64,000 nucleotides of DNA from Convivina intestini (GTDB lineage: Bacteria; Bacillota; Bacilli; Lactobacillales; Lactobacillaceae), in NCBI RefSeq assembly GCF_003096575.1, contig NZ_QEKT01000003.1, positions 78,512 through 142,511 on the forward strand. Reading direction: 5' to 3'. A program made the position numbers and the translations under genes. The notes beneath the pieces are model-generated. The model did no database searches. It saw nothing but the letters and a program-made list of their open reading frames with translations, and was not told where the DNA came from. Below, one piece after another: positions 45,636-55,117 of this stretch. Within the stretch, counting starts at the first letter, position 1; each line of letters starts with the position of its first letter.

Positions 45636-46181
45636 ATGAAATTAGCTAAAAAGCAATTAGTCAAATATCAAGAGAATCCTCTACTACTTGATACAGAGTT
45701 AGATTTAGCGGCATTAGCCCAAGAACGTTTTCCAGATTTAATTTTAGAGATTTCACCTTTAAAAGTGATTGGTAAGGTGCAATATGATGCCAGTGATATT
45801 GTCAGCTTGAATGTTCAGGTCAGCGGTGAGGTGGTACTACCATCAACTCGATCAATGGAACCAGTTGCCTTAGCGATTAATCTAGGTATTCAGGAACGCT
45901 ATGTTGGTAAGCCAGAACAATTAGATCAGTTTGAAGAAGATGAAGCGGTTTTCTTATTAGAAAACGACCAATTGGATGTTGATCAAGTTATTTTGGATAA
46001 CCTAGTTGCTATGTTTCCTAGTCAGGTATTGACACCAGCCGAAGCAGCCAATCAAGAATTTCCTAAGGGAAATGATTGGCAGGTTATTAGTGAAAGTAAT
46101 TATGATGAACAGCCGGCTCAAGTTCTGGAGGATGTTGAAGATCCTCGGTGGGCTAAGTTAAATGATTTCTTCGAAAAATGA
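45636..46181 (+). CDS. yceD: YceD family protein (DUF177)
   Basis: A 181-residue acidic protein with the DUF177 pattern: a strand-rich core (VSLNVQVSGEVVLPSTRSMEPV), FLLENDQLDVDQVILDNLVAMFP, and an acidic C-terminal stretch. It is linked to 23S rRNA or L32 maturation because in most bacteria rpmF follows; rpmF does not follow here. AAAAGGAG precedes the ATG. Confidence 0.9.
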   Translation: MKLAKKQLVKYQENPLLLDTELDLAALAQERFPDLILEISPLKVIGKVQYDASDIVSLNVQVSGEVVLPSTRSMEPVALAINLGIQERYVGKPEQLDQFEEDEAVFLLENDQLDVDQVILDNLVAMFPSQVLTPAEAANQEFPKGNDWQVISESNYDEQPAQVLEDVEDPRWAKLNDFFEK

Positions 46182-46189
46182 GAAAAATA

Positions 46190-46218
46190 TTGTAATTATT
46201 ATAAAATAACTATAAAAT
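46190..46218 (+). promoter_or_regulatory. Promoter of the two-component operon
   Basis: TTGTAA (46190-46195), 17 bases, TAAAAT (46213-46218). Confidence 0.5.
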
Positions 46219-46279
46219 GTGGTAGGGTAGATTGTTAAGAAATTAGCTTGAAGTATAAATATTAAAAATAGAGGTGATT

Positions 46280-46969
46280 ATGAGTAAAGTATTGATTGTT
46301 GAGGACGAGGAAAATTTGGCAAAGTTTGTCGCCTTAGAACTCAAACATGAAGGATATGATGTCCAAACGGTAGACAACGGTCGTGATGGCTTGGAAATGG
46401 CCACCAAGAACGATTTTGATGTAATTTTATTGGATTTAATGTTGCCAGAATTAAATGGACTCGAAGTTGCTCGACGTCTCAGAGAAGTAAAACGTACACC
46501 AATTATTATGATGACAGCGCGTGATTCAGTCATTGATCGTGTATCTGGCCTAGATTATGGTGCTGATGACTATGTTGTAAAACCCTTTGCCATTGAAGAA
46601 TTATTAGCTCGGGTTCGTTCACTATTACGTCGAATTACAATCGAAACAGAATCTAGCGATAAGCACCGTTCAGTTATTAATTTTAAAGATCTTAAGATTG
46701 AAAAAGAAAATCGCATCGCCCGTCGTGGCGATCAGATTATTAATTTGACTAAACGTGAATATGATTTACTATTAATCTTAGTAGAGAATATTAACGTGGT
46801 TCAGTCCCGTGAACAACTCCTCAAGGAAGTTTGGGGATTTGATTCGGGTGTTGAAACCAATGTTGTGGATGTATATATTCGTTACTTACGTAATAAAATT
46901 GATGATCCTGACAGTAAGGCATCGTACATCCAAACTGTACGTGGCACTGGTTATGTAATGCGGAGCTAA
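46280..46969 (+). CDS. OmpR-family response regulator (ArlR/LisR type)
   Basis: The 229-residue regulator has a receiver domain with phospho-acceptor Asp52 (ILLDLMLPELNG), Thr in MMTARDS, Lys in VVKPFAIEELLAR, and a C-terminal winged helix ending YIQTVRGTGYVMR. It resembles ArlR/LisR/CsrR regulators of envelope and stress genes most closely; it is not WalR by context, since no yycHI follows. The ATG at 46280 is chosen for AGAGGTGAT, a long match to the 16S anti-SD; GTG at 46274 lies in that site. Confidence 0.93.
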   Translation: MSKVLIVEDEENLAKFVALELKHEGYDVQTVDNGRDGLEMATKNDFDVILLDLMLPELNGLEVARRLREVKRTPIIMMTARDSVIDRVSGLDYGADDYVVKPFAIEELLARVRSLLRRITIETESSDKHRSVINFKDLKIEKENRIARRGDQIINLTKREYDLLLILVENINVVQSREQLLKEVWGFDSGVETNVVDVYIRYLRNKIDDPDSKASYIQTVRGTGYVMRS

Positions 46970-46975
46970 CGATAA

Positions 46976-48082
46976 ATGATTGAAAATCAAGATAAAAAAA
47001 CTAAAGCGTCTTTCCGTTTTTCACTGCGTTGGCAGTTGTCTTTGGGGATGGCTTTGGTTTTTTTTCTTACTTGTTGCTTGTTTGTGGCGGCAGTAATTAT
47101 TATTTTACAACAGCATTATGGTGTTATGCCAAAGGCCTTATCGCACTGGTTGTGGCTGATTGCTATTTTGGGTGCCCTCATTGTTTTCTTGGTTTCATCA
47201 TGGATTACCAAAATTATTGTTTCCCCAGTCACGGTGATTGAAAAAACAATTCAAGCCTTTGAAAGTGATCCCATGACCCCCGAACGTATCCCTAAAATGG
47301 GACCCGATGACGAATTGTCCGATTTAAGTCGAATCTTAAATCGAATGATTGATCGTTTGCAGGATTTGATTGGTGCCCAACAACAATTTGTTTCCGATGT
47401 GTCCCACGAGTTACGTACGCCAGTCGCGGTGGTTAAAGGACATATGGAAATGTTGAATCGTTGGGGGAAGGATGATCCTGAGGTCTTGGTTGACTCGATT
47501 CAATCGACTCTATCAGAAGTTAAGCGGATGGAGACCTTAATTAATGAGATGCTAAATTTGACCCGTGCCGAACAGGTACCAGTCGAAAATGTGAATCAAA
47601 TTACTGATGTCGATGGGGTTGTTCACCGAATCTTCAATGACTTTAAGATGTTACATCCAGAGTTTATCCTAACCTTTGATGATGATCTAGTGCAGCCTGC
47701 TCTAGTAAATATTCGCCAAGATCACTTGGAACAAATTATTATTATTCTAGCTGATAACGCTATTAAGTATTCAACTGACCGCAAAGAGATTCACTTTGCC
47801 CTGTCTAAATCGGCTACCCGAGTTGAAATTGGTGTTCAAGACTTTGGAGAGGGAATTGAACCCCAAGACTTGGCTCGAGTCTTTAATCGGTTTTACCGGG
47901 TGGATCGGGCTCGTTCCCGTGAAAAAGGGGGCAATGGTCTAGGTCTTAGTATTGCAGAGCGTTTGGTTAAGGCATACGGTGGTGAAATTACCGTTGAAAG
48001 TGCGCTCGGTTCTGGGTCGATTTTTACAATTCGCTTGCCTTTGGTTTCAGAATCGGATAGTGACGAAACCTCACCACTTTAA
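46976..48082 (+). CDS. Sensor histidine kinase (ArlS/LisK type)
   Basis: A 368-residue kinase with two membrane helices close together (about 20-46 and 58-82) and almost no extracellular loop. A HAMP linker follows, then the H-box FVSDVSHELRTPVAVVKGH, N-box DNAIKYST, and G boxes DFGEGI and GNGLGLSIAERLV. The short loop suggests sensing within the membrane. It lies 6 bases after the regulator gene and ends at a terminator. Confidence 0.93.
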   Translation: MIENQDKKTKASFRFSLRWQLSLGMALVFFLTCCLFVAAVIIILQQHYGVMPKALSHWLWLIAILGALIVFLVSSWITKIIVSPVTVIEKTIQAFESDPMTPERIPKMGPDDELSDLSRILNRMIDRLQDLIGAQQQFVSDVSHELRTPVAVVKGHMEMLNRWGKDDPEVLVDSIQSTLSEVKRMETLINEMLNLTRAEQVPVENVNQITDVDGVVHRIFNDFKMLHPEFILTFDDDLVQPALVNIRQDHLEQIIIILADNAIKYSTDRKEIHFALSKSATRVEIGVQDFGEGIEPQDLARVFNRFYRVDRARSREKGGNGLGLSIAERLVKAYGGEITVESALGSGSIFTIRLPLVSESDSDETSPL

Positions 48083-48090
48083 TATATGAA

Positions 48091-48117
48091 AACCCACCCC
48101 TTTTATGGGGTGGGTTT
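48091..48117 (+). terminator. Terminator of the two-component operon, joined to the yidC promoter
   Basis: AACCCACCCC pairs with GGGGTGGGTT around TTTTAT. The tail merges with TGt-TATAAT of the next promoter. Confidence 0.9.
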
Positions 48118-48125
48118 GTTATAAT
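48117..48125 (+). promoter_or_regulatory. yidC promoter (extended -10)
   Basis: TGt-TATAAT, TATAAT at 48120-48125; transcription near 48132 leaves a leader of about 35 bases. Confidence 0.6.
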
Positions 48126-48166
48126 AGAACGAATTAAATTTTTTTATAAAACATTTAGGAGACAAC

Positions 48167-49093
48167 ATGAAACAGATAAAGCGTGCTTTGACCTTTGTCT
48201 TTATTGTATTTGACATTATTTTATTGACCGGTGGTTATAGTGCCCATAGTCGAATGTATCAATGGTTAGGACGGCCCATCGCGGATATTCTTTTGCAGAT
48301 TTCCCACTGGGTCGGTGGGGTTAATGGTATCGGTTGGGGAATTATCATTATCACCGCTGTCTTGCGTTTGGCAATTTTACCGCTATTTGTCAATCAACAA
48401 AAGAATACAACGATGAGTCAATTGAAACTTCGAATTTTAAAACCTGAAGTTGATAAGATTCGTGATATTACTCAAAATGCCAAGAATCCACAAGAACAAC
48501 AGGCGGCTGCGGCGGCATCAATGTCCCTTTATAAGGAAAATGGCGTGAGCATGACCGGAGGAATTTCCTTTTTGACGATGGCCATTCAGTTACCAATTTT
48601 CTCAGGGGTGTATTCAGCCATTATGCACGCCCATGGACTGCAATCAGCGACCTTCTTTGGATTAGCCCTCAATAAGCCTCAAATCGTTTTTGCTATTTTA
48701 GCTGGTTTGATTTATCTCTTGCAGGCCTGGTTGTCATTACAGCGGATGCCTGAAGAACAAAGGAAAGTTTCTGGTATGATGTTGTTGATGAGCCCAATTA
48801 TGATTGCTGCCTTTTCAATGTTTTCTAGTGGATCAATTGGACTATACTTTATCGTGGGTGGAATTTTTGCTTTGATTCAAACAGCAATCTTACACGTTCA
48901 GTATCCAGCCCTGGAAGCGAAGGTTAATCGCGAGTTTAAGGTGTTAAAAACTGCCGAAGACTTGATGGCTAGTCAGCCGGCAGCTACAGTTACGCCTGCT
49001 GATTTATCGCCTCGGGATGTTACCGCAACGGCAAGTTCTTCGAATACAAAACAACGGAATAGCGGTAAGCAAAACCGCAATAGCAAAGGATAA
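48167..49093 (+). CDS. yidC: Membrane protein insertase YidC (YidC2 type)
   Basis: A 308-residue insertase with five core membrane segments. The hydrophilic-groove Arg is in TAVLRLAILPLF, then a long cytoplasmic hairpin (QLKLRILKPEVDKIRD...), later GGISFLTMAIQLPIFSGVYSA. The N-terminal segment has no lipobox cysteine. A Gln/Asn/Lys-rich tail may contact ribosomes, as in YidC2. Own promoter; SD AGGAGACAAC. A methyltransferase gene follows. Confidence 0.94.
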   Translation: MKQIKRALTFVFIVFDIILLTGGYSAHSRMYQWLGRPIADILLQISHWVGGVNGIGWGIIIITAVLRLAILPLFVNQQKNTTMSQLKLRILKPEVDKIRDITQNAKNPQEQQAAAAASMSLYKENGVSMTGGISFLTMAIQLPIFSGVYSAIMHAHGLQSATFFGLALNKPQIVFAILAGLIYLLQAWLSLQRMPEEQRKVSGMMLLMSPIMIAAFSMFSSGSIGLYFIVGGIFALIQTAILHVQYPALEAKVNREFKVLKTAEDLMASQPAATVTPADLSPRDVTATASSSNTKQRNSGKQNRNSKG

Positions 49094-49100
49094 ATTAAGC

Positions 49101-49874
49101 ATGGAAAGAATTTTATCAAATCAAAATAGTCGTGTTAAAAGCTGGGCCAAATTAGCAACTCGTAAAGGTCGTCAAGAAAATCGCACCTATTTATTAGATG
49201 GTTGGCATTTGGTTCAAGAAGCAATTAAAGCTTCAGCTAAGTTTCACGCCGTAATGGCGACATCCGAGCAAATGGAAGCGCACTTGGCGGATGTTCCTCA
49301 TGGGGTGCCAGCCTTTGAGATTAGTGCTGAAGTGGCTAAGCATATCGCCGGTACTAATACTCCTCAGGGAATTTTTGCCGAAATTAGTCTTCCTGAAAAA
49401 ACTTTTGATCCTAGTTATGTCTTTGATGGGATGTGGCTATTATTAGACCAGATCCAAGATCCAGGAAACGTTGGAACATTGATTCGTACCGCTGATGCGG
49501 CCGGATTTAAAGGAGTTGTACTGGGCGAAGGTACAGCTGACGCATTTTCTCCTAAAGTAGTGCGGGCTATGCAGGGTTCGCAGTTCCATCTAGAAGTTTT
49601 ACAAGGTGATTTGTCCCACTGGGTCGATTCACTAGCAACCAATGGCTTGCCAGTTTACGGTTCAGAATTAAATCCAGCGGCTCAGCCTTTCCAAGAAATT
49701 ATGCCAGTTGAAAAGTTTGCCTTGATTTTAGGAAACGAAGGACAGGGAATGCAAGCGCAATTGGCCGAAAAGACTTCGGCTAATTTCTACATTCCTTTGG
49801 CCGGACAGGCGGAAAGTCTTAATGTAGCGGTCGCTGGTGGAATCTTGATGTTCCACTTGGCGCTTGGAAACTAA
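49101..49874 (+). CDS. TrmH/SpoU-family rRNA 2'-O-methyltransferase
   Basis: The 257-residue SPOUT enzyme has an N-terminal L30e-like substrate domain (about 1-95) and a knotted SAM domain with LLDQIQDPGNVGTLIRTADAAG, LILGNEGQGM and the final IPLAGQAESLNVAVAGGILM. The family methylates ribose 2'-O positions in 23S rRNA. ATG at 49101 is used since AAAGGAT precedes it and the family start fits; a longer frame from 49017 runs through the end of yidC. Confidence 0.88.
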   Translation: MERILSNQNSRVKSWAKLATRKGRQENRTYLLDGWHLVQEAIKASAKFHAVMATSEQMEAHLADVPHGVPAFEISAEVAKHIAGTNTPQGIFAEISLPEKTFDPSYVFDGMWLLLDQIQDPGNVGTLIRTADAAGFKGVVLGEGTADAFSPKVVRAMQGSQFHLEVLQGDLSHWVDSLATNGLPVYGSELNPAAQPFQEIMPVEKFALILGNEGQGMQAQLAEKTSANFYIPLAGQAESLNVAVAGGILMFHLALGN

Positions 49875-49892
49875 GCCAAAATCTGTTATAAT
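49864..49892 (+). promoter_or_regulatory. secG promoter
   Basis: TTGGAA (49864-49869), a 17-base spacer and TATAAT (49887-49892) with TG at 49884-49885; it overlaps the end of the preceding gene. Confidence 0.7.
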
Positions 49893-49925
49893 GACAGTAT
49901 TGAACTTCAAGTGGAGGTTGTCACT

Positions 49926-50162
49926 GTGACTAATATCCTTACTGTAGCACTGTTGGTAGTGGGGTTCTTACTGGTAGTTGCAGTTATGATGCAACCTAGT
50001 AAGCAACAAGATGCCCTGTCAGCTTTGTCTGGTGGTGCTGCCGATTTGTTTACTGAACGGAAGTCTCGTGGTTTTGAGGCCGTTATGCGGCGCATTACCG
50101 TTGTTTTAGGGGCTATCTGGTTCATAATTGGAATTGCGCTGATGTATCTATCAGCCCATTAA
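49926..50162 (+). CDS. secG: Preprotein translocase subunit SecG
   Basis: A 78-residue protein with two membrane helices and the loop MQPSKQQDALSALSGGAADLFTERKSRG between them, typical of SecG. It helps SecYE-SecA protein export. The GTG start at 49926 is chosen because GGAGG (49912-49916) is 9 bases upstream. A terminator separates it from rnr. Confidence 0.93.
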   Translation: MTNILTVALLVVGFLLVVAVMMQPSKQQDALSALSGGAADLFTERKSRGFEAVMRRITVVLGAIWFIIGIALMYLSAH

Positions 50163-50172
50163 TTTATTAAAG

Positions 50173-50204
50173 GTCAGTTTACTCTTTTGTAGACTGATTT
50201 TTTA
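50173..50204 (+). terminator. Terminator between secG and rnr
   Basis: TCAGTTTAC pairs with GTAGACTGA (one G-T pair), followed by six T. secG and rnr are otherwise adjacent, so some readthrough is likely. Confidence 0.78.
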
Positions 50205-50224
50205 TTTTTTAGGAGTAATTTTAT

Positions 50225-52477
50225 ATGGAAATGAAAGTATTGAAAAGTCAACTAGCTGGCTTTTTAAAAGCCAATCGTCAACAGGCCTTTACGGCTCAAA
50301 ATTTGGCGGATGGTCTACGCATGACAAATGAAAGTGATTATCGACAGGTAGTCAATGCGTTAAATAATGTTGTCCGAGATGGCCAAGCACAAAAATTAGA
50401 AGATGGGGCCTATCAATATCAGGCAGATGATGGCCAGGTTATTGGTGAGTTTAAAGCTAATGATAAGGGCTTTGGTTTTGTCCGTTATGATGAAAACTTA
50501 CCGGACTTTTTCATCGGGCCAGGAAATACCAAGCAAGCTATGCAAGGTGATACAGTTCGGGTTTCAACGCTCAGGCCCTCTAAATCAGCTGACCGAGGAC
50601 CAGAAGGAGTAGTCGAAGAGATTATTGAACGATCCTACGATCAGGTAGTGGGCGTCTTTAGTTTGGGCTCACAGGCCAAAGGGATACAAGGCCAAATTCA
50701 ATTAAACGATAAAAAGGCAGCCAGTTATCAGATTCTCGTCAAGGATAGTCATCAACCTTTGCATGATGGGGAAGTGGTTGTAGCTAAAATTTTGAATTTC
50801 GCTGATGCTACTCATCCACGCCAATTGGTTGCAGAAGTGACCCAAGTACTTGGTTTTAAAGATGAGCCAGGCATGGACATCATGCAAATCGTTGAGAGTA
50901 AAAAAGTTCCAAGCCATTTTCCAGCAGAAGTATTAGAAGAGGCTGATGCTATTCCAAATGAAGTTTTACCAGAGGAATGGGAAGGGCGTCCAGATTTAAC
51001 TGATCAGCCTTTAGTAACTATTGACGGGGCTGATACCAAAGATATTGATGATGCTGTTGTGGTCTGGAAACTAGAGAATGGGAACTATCATTTAGGGGTT
51101 CACATCGCCGATGTTTCCCACTATGTTAAAGAGGGATCAGCCATTGATGAAGAAGCTTACAATCGTGGAACTTCAGTGTACTTGACTGATCGCGTTATTC
51201 CAATGCTCCCTCGGAAGCTTTCAAATGGGATTGCTTCATTGAATCCCAATGTCGTTCGTTTGGCCATGTCGGCTGAGATGGAGATTAATCCTAAGGGCCA
51301 AGTAGTCAAACAATCTATTCATCCATCCGTAATCAAGTCGCATGCTCGGATGACTTATGATGCGGTGAATCAAATTTTGGCCGATGATCCACAGACAACC
51401 CAAGAATATCGGGAATTAGTTCCCATGTTTAAAGAAATGGGTGAACTACATCAAATTCTATATAAGATGCGGGCCGCCCGTGGGGCCATTGAGTTTGACG
51501 CACCAGAGGCACAAATTATTGTTGATGATCAGGGAAAGGCCATTGATGTTAAAGTTCGTCAACGAGGTACGGCTGAACGGATGATTGAGTCCTTTATGTT
51601 GGCTGCTAATGAAACCGTGGCGGAATTCTTTGATAAGAAAAAGGTTCCTTTCTTGTATCGTGTCCACGAGGTGCCGGATGAAGAACGAGCCAAATCATTC
51701 TTTGAATTTACTAAAGCCCTGGGTCATCCAGTTAAGGGAGATCCCAACAAAGTAACTCCCAAGATGATGCAAAAGCTTATGGAAGAGGTGGCTGATGATC
51801 CCGCCGAACAAATGATTTCTACCATGATGTTGCGGGCTATGAAGCAAGCCAAATACTCACCAGATCCAATGGGACACTTTGGTTTAGGGGCTGACTACTA
51901 CACGCACTTTACATCGCCAATTCGTCGTTATCCGGATTTGACGGTGCATCGTTTGATTAAATGGTATCGTCGCCATGGCTATGGGGTTGAAGCACAAGAA
52001 CGTTATGCCAGTCATTTGGGACAGATTGGGATTGATACAAGTAGTAAAGAGCGACGCTCCATTGATACAGAACGACTAGTTGATGCTATGAAAAAAGCAG
52101 AATACATGGAAGATAAGGTCGGACAGGAATATGAAGGAATTGTTAATGCAGCCTTAAAGTTTGGTTTGTTTATTAGTTTGGATAATACAGTTGAAGGACT
52201 AATCCATATCTCAAACCTAACCGATGATCACTATGAATACGATGAAACGCATATGGCTTTAATTGGCCGTTCTAAGCACCATATTTTCCAAATTGGGCAA
52301 CGAGTAAAGATTAAAGTAATTCGGGTTAATAAAGACGAAAGTACTATTGATTTCCAATTGTTAAATCCAGAAGATGCGCCAACCACTGATATTCGTGTAA
52401 AAAGCAGTAATAATGGTCGACCAAACCGCAAAAATGCAAGGAAAAAGCGTCCTCATTCGGATAGCAAAAAGAAATAG
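50225..52477 (+). CDS. rnr: Ribonuclease R
   Basis: The 750-residue 3'-5' exoribonuclease degrades structured RNA. Order: winged-helix start (about 1-65), cold-shock domains (about 70-215), RNB catalytic domain with TIDGADTKDIDDAVVV (the DxxxxxDxDD metal site) and HFTSPIRRYPDLTVHR, then an S1 domain and a basic Lys/Arg tail. AGGAGTAAT precedes the ATG. With smpB it forms a conserved pair for ribosome rescue and decay of tmRNA-tagged messages. Confidence 0.96.
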   Translation: MEMKVLKSQLAGFLKANRQQAFTAQNLADGLRMTNESDYRQVVNALNNVVRDGQAQKLEDGAYQYQADDGQVIGEFKANDKGFGFVRYDENLPDFFIGPGNTKQAMQGDTVRVSTLRPSKSADRGPEGVVEEIIERSYDQVVGVFSLGSQAKGIQGQIQLNDKKAASYQILVKDSHQPLHDGEVVVAKILNFADATHPRQLVAEVTQVLGFKDEPGMDIMQIVESKKVPSHFPAEVLEEADAIPNEVLPEEWEGRPDLTDQPLVTIDGADTKDIDDAVVVWKLENGNYHLGVHIADVSHYVKEGSAIDEEAYNRGTSVYLTDRVIPMLPRKLSNGIASLNPNVVRLAMSAEMEINPKGQVVKQSIHPSVIKSHARMTYDAVNQILADDPQTTQEYRELVPMFKEMGELHQILYKMRAARGAIEFDAPEAQIIVDDQGKAIDVKVRQRGTAERMIESFMLAANETVAEFFDKKKVPFLYRVHEVPDEERAKSFFEFTKALGHPVKGDPNKVTPKMMQKLMEEVADDPAEQMISTMMLRAMKQAKYSPDPMGHFGLGADYYTHFTSPIRRYPDLTVHRLIKWYRRHGYGVEAQERYASHLGQIGIDTSSKERRSIDTERLVDAMKKAEYMEDKVGQEYEGIVNAALKFGLFISLDNTVEGLIHISNLTDDHYEYDETHMALIGRSKHHIFQIGQRVKIKVIRVNKDESTIDFQLLNPEDAPTTDIRVKSSNNGRPNRKNARKKRPHSDSKKK

Positions 52478-52494
52478 GTAGGTCGTTAGTTGAT

Positions 52495-52962
52495 ATGAAG
52501 GCTAAAAAATCTAAAACTGACCAAAATGTTCTGGCTCAAAATCGAAAGGCCCGTTTTAATTACGCTATTTCAGATACCTTTGAAGCGGGTATTTCACTTA
52601 CTGGAACTGAAATAAAATCAGTGCGAGCTGGGCAAATCACCATTGGGGATGGCTTTGTTACTTTTCATGATGGACGTGCCTTATTAACCAATGTGCACAT
52701 TGCGCCCTATGAAAATGGTAATCAATTCAATGTTGATCCATTACGCTCCCGCCAATTATTGCTGCACCGGCGTCAAATTCAATCCTTACAGCAAACTGCG
52801 CTGGAAAAAGGGGTTAGTATTGTGCCTCTTAAGGTGTATTTAAAGCATGGTTTTGCTAAGGTATTAATTGGTATAGGACGTGGAAAACGGCAGTTTGATA
52901 AGCGGCAAGATCTGAAAAAGCGTGATCAAGAACGAGAGCTACAACGCCGGTTTAAAAATTAA
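52495..52962 (+). CDS. smpB: SsrA-binding protein SmpB
   Basis: A 155-residue partner of tmRNA in trans-translation. The blocks NRKARFNYAISDTFEAGISL, TEIKSVRAGQITIGDGFV and the basic C-terminal tail RKRDQ-type (KKRDQERELQRRFKN) are typical. It follows rnr by 17 bases. The ssrA gene is not found after it in this window. Confidence 0.97.
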   Translation: MKAKKSKTDQNVLAQNRKARFNYAISDTFEAGISLTGTEIKSVRAGQITIGDGFVTFHDGRALLTNVHIAPYENGNQFNVDPLRSRQLLLHRRQIQSLQQTALEKGVSIVPLKVYLKHGFAKVLIGIGRGKRQFDKRQDLKKRDQERELQRRFKN

Positions 52963-52970
52963 CTTTGCAA

Positions 52971-52999
52971 TTGACCCATAGGTTAAATCTCGCTATACT
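52971..52999 (+). promoter_or_regulatory. rny promoter
   Basis: TTGACC (52971-52976), a 17-base spacer and TATACT (52994-52999). Confidence 0.75.
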
Positions 53000-53047
53000 T
53001 GTAAGGTGAATGTATCTAATGTCACACGCTGAAAGGAAATGTAAGAG

Positions 53048-54604
53048 ATGAATTTTACAATCATTTCAGCACTCTTCGCAATTGCAATTGGTTTAGGTAT
53101 TGGTTATATTTTACGGCGTTGGACTGATGCCAAAAAAATAACTGGTGCCAAACAAATTGCTGCTAACATTTTAGAACATGCAAATCGTGAGGCCCAGAGT
53201 ATCAAGCGGGCCGCCGATATTGACGCGAAAGATTTAGCTCAAAAGTATCGTACTAAAGTTGATGAATCACTGGCTAACCGTCAGGCTGATGTCCAAGCAC
53301 GAGAGAAACGCTTACAAGATCGAGTGGATACTTTAGATAAAAAGGATGCCACCTTAAATCAACGAGACGCCTCTTTGATTCAAAAGGAAAATCAGGTTCA
53401 AGAACGCTTAGACGATGCTGCTAAGAAAAAACAGCAGTCTTCAGAATTATTAATTGAACAAGAAGAAAAGTTAGAATCAATTGCAGCTTTGGATCACGAA
53501 CAAGCTCGTGAAATTGTTTTGCAACAGTCTAAAGATTCACTTTTGCGCGAACGCGCTAGTTTAATTAAAGAATATGAAGTTGATGCTAAAAGCGAAGCAG
53601 AGCGTCGGGCGCGCGATATTATTGTTGATGCCATTCAACGATCGGCTGCTGATGCGGTAACAGATGTTACTGTTTCCGTTGTTGATTTACCGAGTGAGGA
53701 AATGAAGGGGCGGATAATTGGTCGTGAAGGCCGTAATATTCGTACCCTTGAATCACTAACTGGTATTGACTTGATTATCGATGATACGCCTGAATCAGTC
53801 GTTTTGAGTGGATTTGATCCACTTCGTCGCCAAATTGCCAAAAACGCCCTTGAATCCTTAATTGCTGATGGTCGGATTAATCCTACTCGGATTGAAGACA
53901 CAGTTGAAAAGGCTCGTCGCCAAATGGATGAAATGGTGCGTGAAAAGGGTGAAGAGGCCGTTTTCGAATTGGGATTGCGTGGTATGCACCCTGATTTGAT
54001 TAAAATGATTGGTCGAATGAATTATCGGACCTCTTATGGTCAAAATGTTTTACAGCACTCTATTGAAGTTGCCAAAATTGCTGGAATTATGGCTGCTGAA
54101 TTAAAAATAGATGTCGCGCTTGCGAAGCGTGCTGGTTTAATCCATGATATTGGTAAAGCAGTTGATGCTGAGGTTGAAGGTTCCCACGTTGAATTAGGGG
54201 TGCGTCTAGCAGAAAAGTTTAATGAAAAACCTGCTGTTATTAACGCTATTGCTGCTCATCATGGCGACACTGAACCAACTACACCAATTGCTGAATTGGT
54301 CACTGCTGCTGATGCAATTAGTGCTGCTCGACCAGGAGCCCGCAGCGAATCTCTCGAGAACTATGTTCAACGACTTAAAGACTTGGAAACAATTGCTAAC
54401 GCCTTCCCCGGTGTTAAAAAAGCCTTTGCTATTCAAGCCGGTCGAGAAGTTCGCGTAGTAGTTGAACCGCGTAAGATTTCAGATATTAAAGCTACCGTAC
54501 TTGCCCATGATATTAAAACTCAAGTTGAAGAACAGTTGGAATATCCAGGCCATGTTAAGGTTACTGTTATCCGTGAAACTCGCGCCGTGGATTATGCTCA
54601 TTAA
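53048..54604 (+). CDS. rny: Ribonuclease Y
   Basis: The 518-residue endoribonuclease starts mRNA decay. An N-terminal membrane helix (about 1-24) is followed by a long coiled coil (about 30-190). The KH domain has [20 protein letters not shown], and the HD domain has [16 protein letters not shown] and [11 protein letters not shown]. Own promoter, SD AAAGGAAATG. A terminator follows. Confidence 0.96.
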   Translation: MNFTIISALFAIAIGLGIGYILRRWTDAKKITGAKQIAANILEHANREAQSIKRAADIDAKDLAQKYRTKVDESLANRQADVQAREKRLQDRVDTLDKKDATLNQRDASLIQKENQVQERLDDAAKKKQQSSELLIEQEEKLESIAALDHEQAREIVLQQSKDSLLRERASLIKEYEVDAKSEAERRARDIIVDAIQRSAADAVTDVTVSVVDLPSEEMKGRIIGREGRNIRTLESLTGIDLIIDDTPESVVLSGFDPLRRQIAKNALESLIADGRINPTRIEDTVEKARRQMDEMVREKGEEAVFELGLRGMHPDLIKMIGRMNYRTSYGQNVLQHSIEVAKIAGIMAAELKIDVALAKRAGLIHDIGKAVDAEVEGSHVELGVRLAEKFNEKPAVINAIAAHHGDTEPTTPIAELVTAADAISAARPGARSESLENYVQRLKDLETIANAFPGVKKAFAIQAGREVRVVVEPRKISDIKATVLAHDIKTQVEEQLEYPGHVKVTVIRETRAVDYAH

Positions 54605-54607
54605 TGT

Positions 54608-54637
54608 AAACCGCCTATTGATAGGTGGTTTTTTATT
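54608..54637 (+). terminator. Terminator after rny
   Basis: AAACCGCCTAT pairs with ATAGGTGGTTT (one G-T pair) around a short loop, followed by T. Confidence 0.85.
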
Positions 54638-54726
54638 TAGAGGACAATCAGCACGGGAGCCTTTTATCTGTTACAATTGAAAAGACTTCACTACGAAAGA
54701 ATATCTACTTTAAAAGGAGAATGTTA

Positions 54727-55116
54727 ATGACAATTGGCCAACTTGCAATTTTGATTTTTGCCCTTGCATTTTTATTGTTAGTGGTATTTATTGGGATTTT
54801 TTTGATGCGCTTAACCCGCTCAGTTGCCGTTATTACCATGGATGTGGATACCATTGCCCGTTCTAGTAATGAAATTTTAGGGAACGCTAACGAGCTGTTA
54901 GATGACGTTAACGATAAGATGAAAACTTTGGATGTAACGGTTGATACAGTAGCAGAATTATCTGAAACTGTATCTGATCTTAATAGTTCAATTCATCATG
55001 CTACCAATCGCTTTTCAAGTTTTGGCAGTCTAGCCAAAGCCGGTACTGCCTTTGCTACTAGTCAAGCTTGGGAACGTTTTAGCCGTAAAACAAACAAAAA
55101 AAAGGAGCAGAAGTAA
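54727..55116 (+). CDS. DUF948-family membrane protein (YtxG-like)
   Basis: A 129-residue protein with one N-terminal membrane helix (about 5-27) followed by a helical, heptad-like domain (IARSSNEILGNANELLDDVN, TVDTVAELSETVSDLNSS). That is DUF948 of general-stress operons. The ATG at 54727 has AAAAGGAG at 8 bases; the frame is open far upstream, but the ATG at 54721 is too close to the ribosome site. Followed immediately by a YtxH-like gene, the usual pairing. Confidence 0.85.
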   Translation: MTIGQLAILIFALAFLLLVVFIGIFLMRLTRSVAVITMDVDTIARSSNEILGNANELLDDVNDKMKTLDVTVDTVAELSETVSDLNSSIHHATNRFSSFGSLAKAGTAFATSQAWERFSRKTNKKKEQK

Positions 55117-55117
55117 C

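Noticed and set aside
46280..48082. Identification of the two-component pair as WalRK
   Set aside because: No yycH, yycI or yycJ genes follow, the kinase lacks a clear PAS domain, and the regulator matches ArlR/LisR better.
52963..53047. ssrA (tmRNA) after smpB
   Set aside because: The 85-base gap is too short and holds only the rny promoter and leader.
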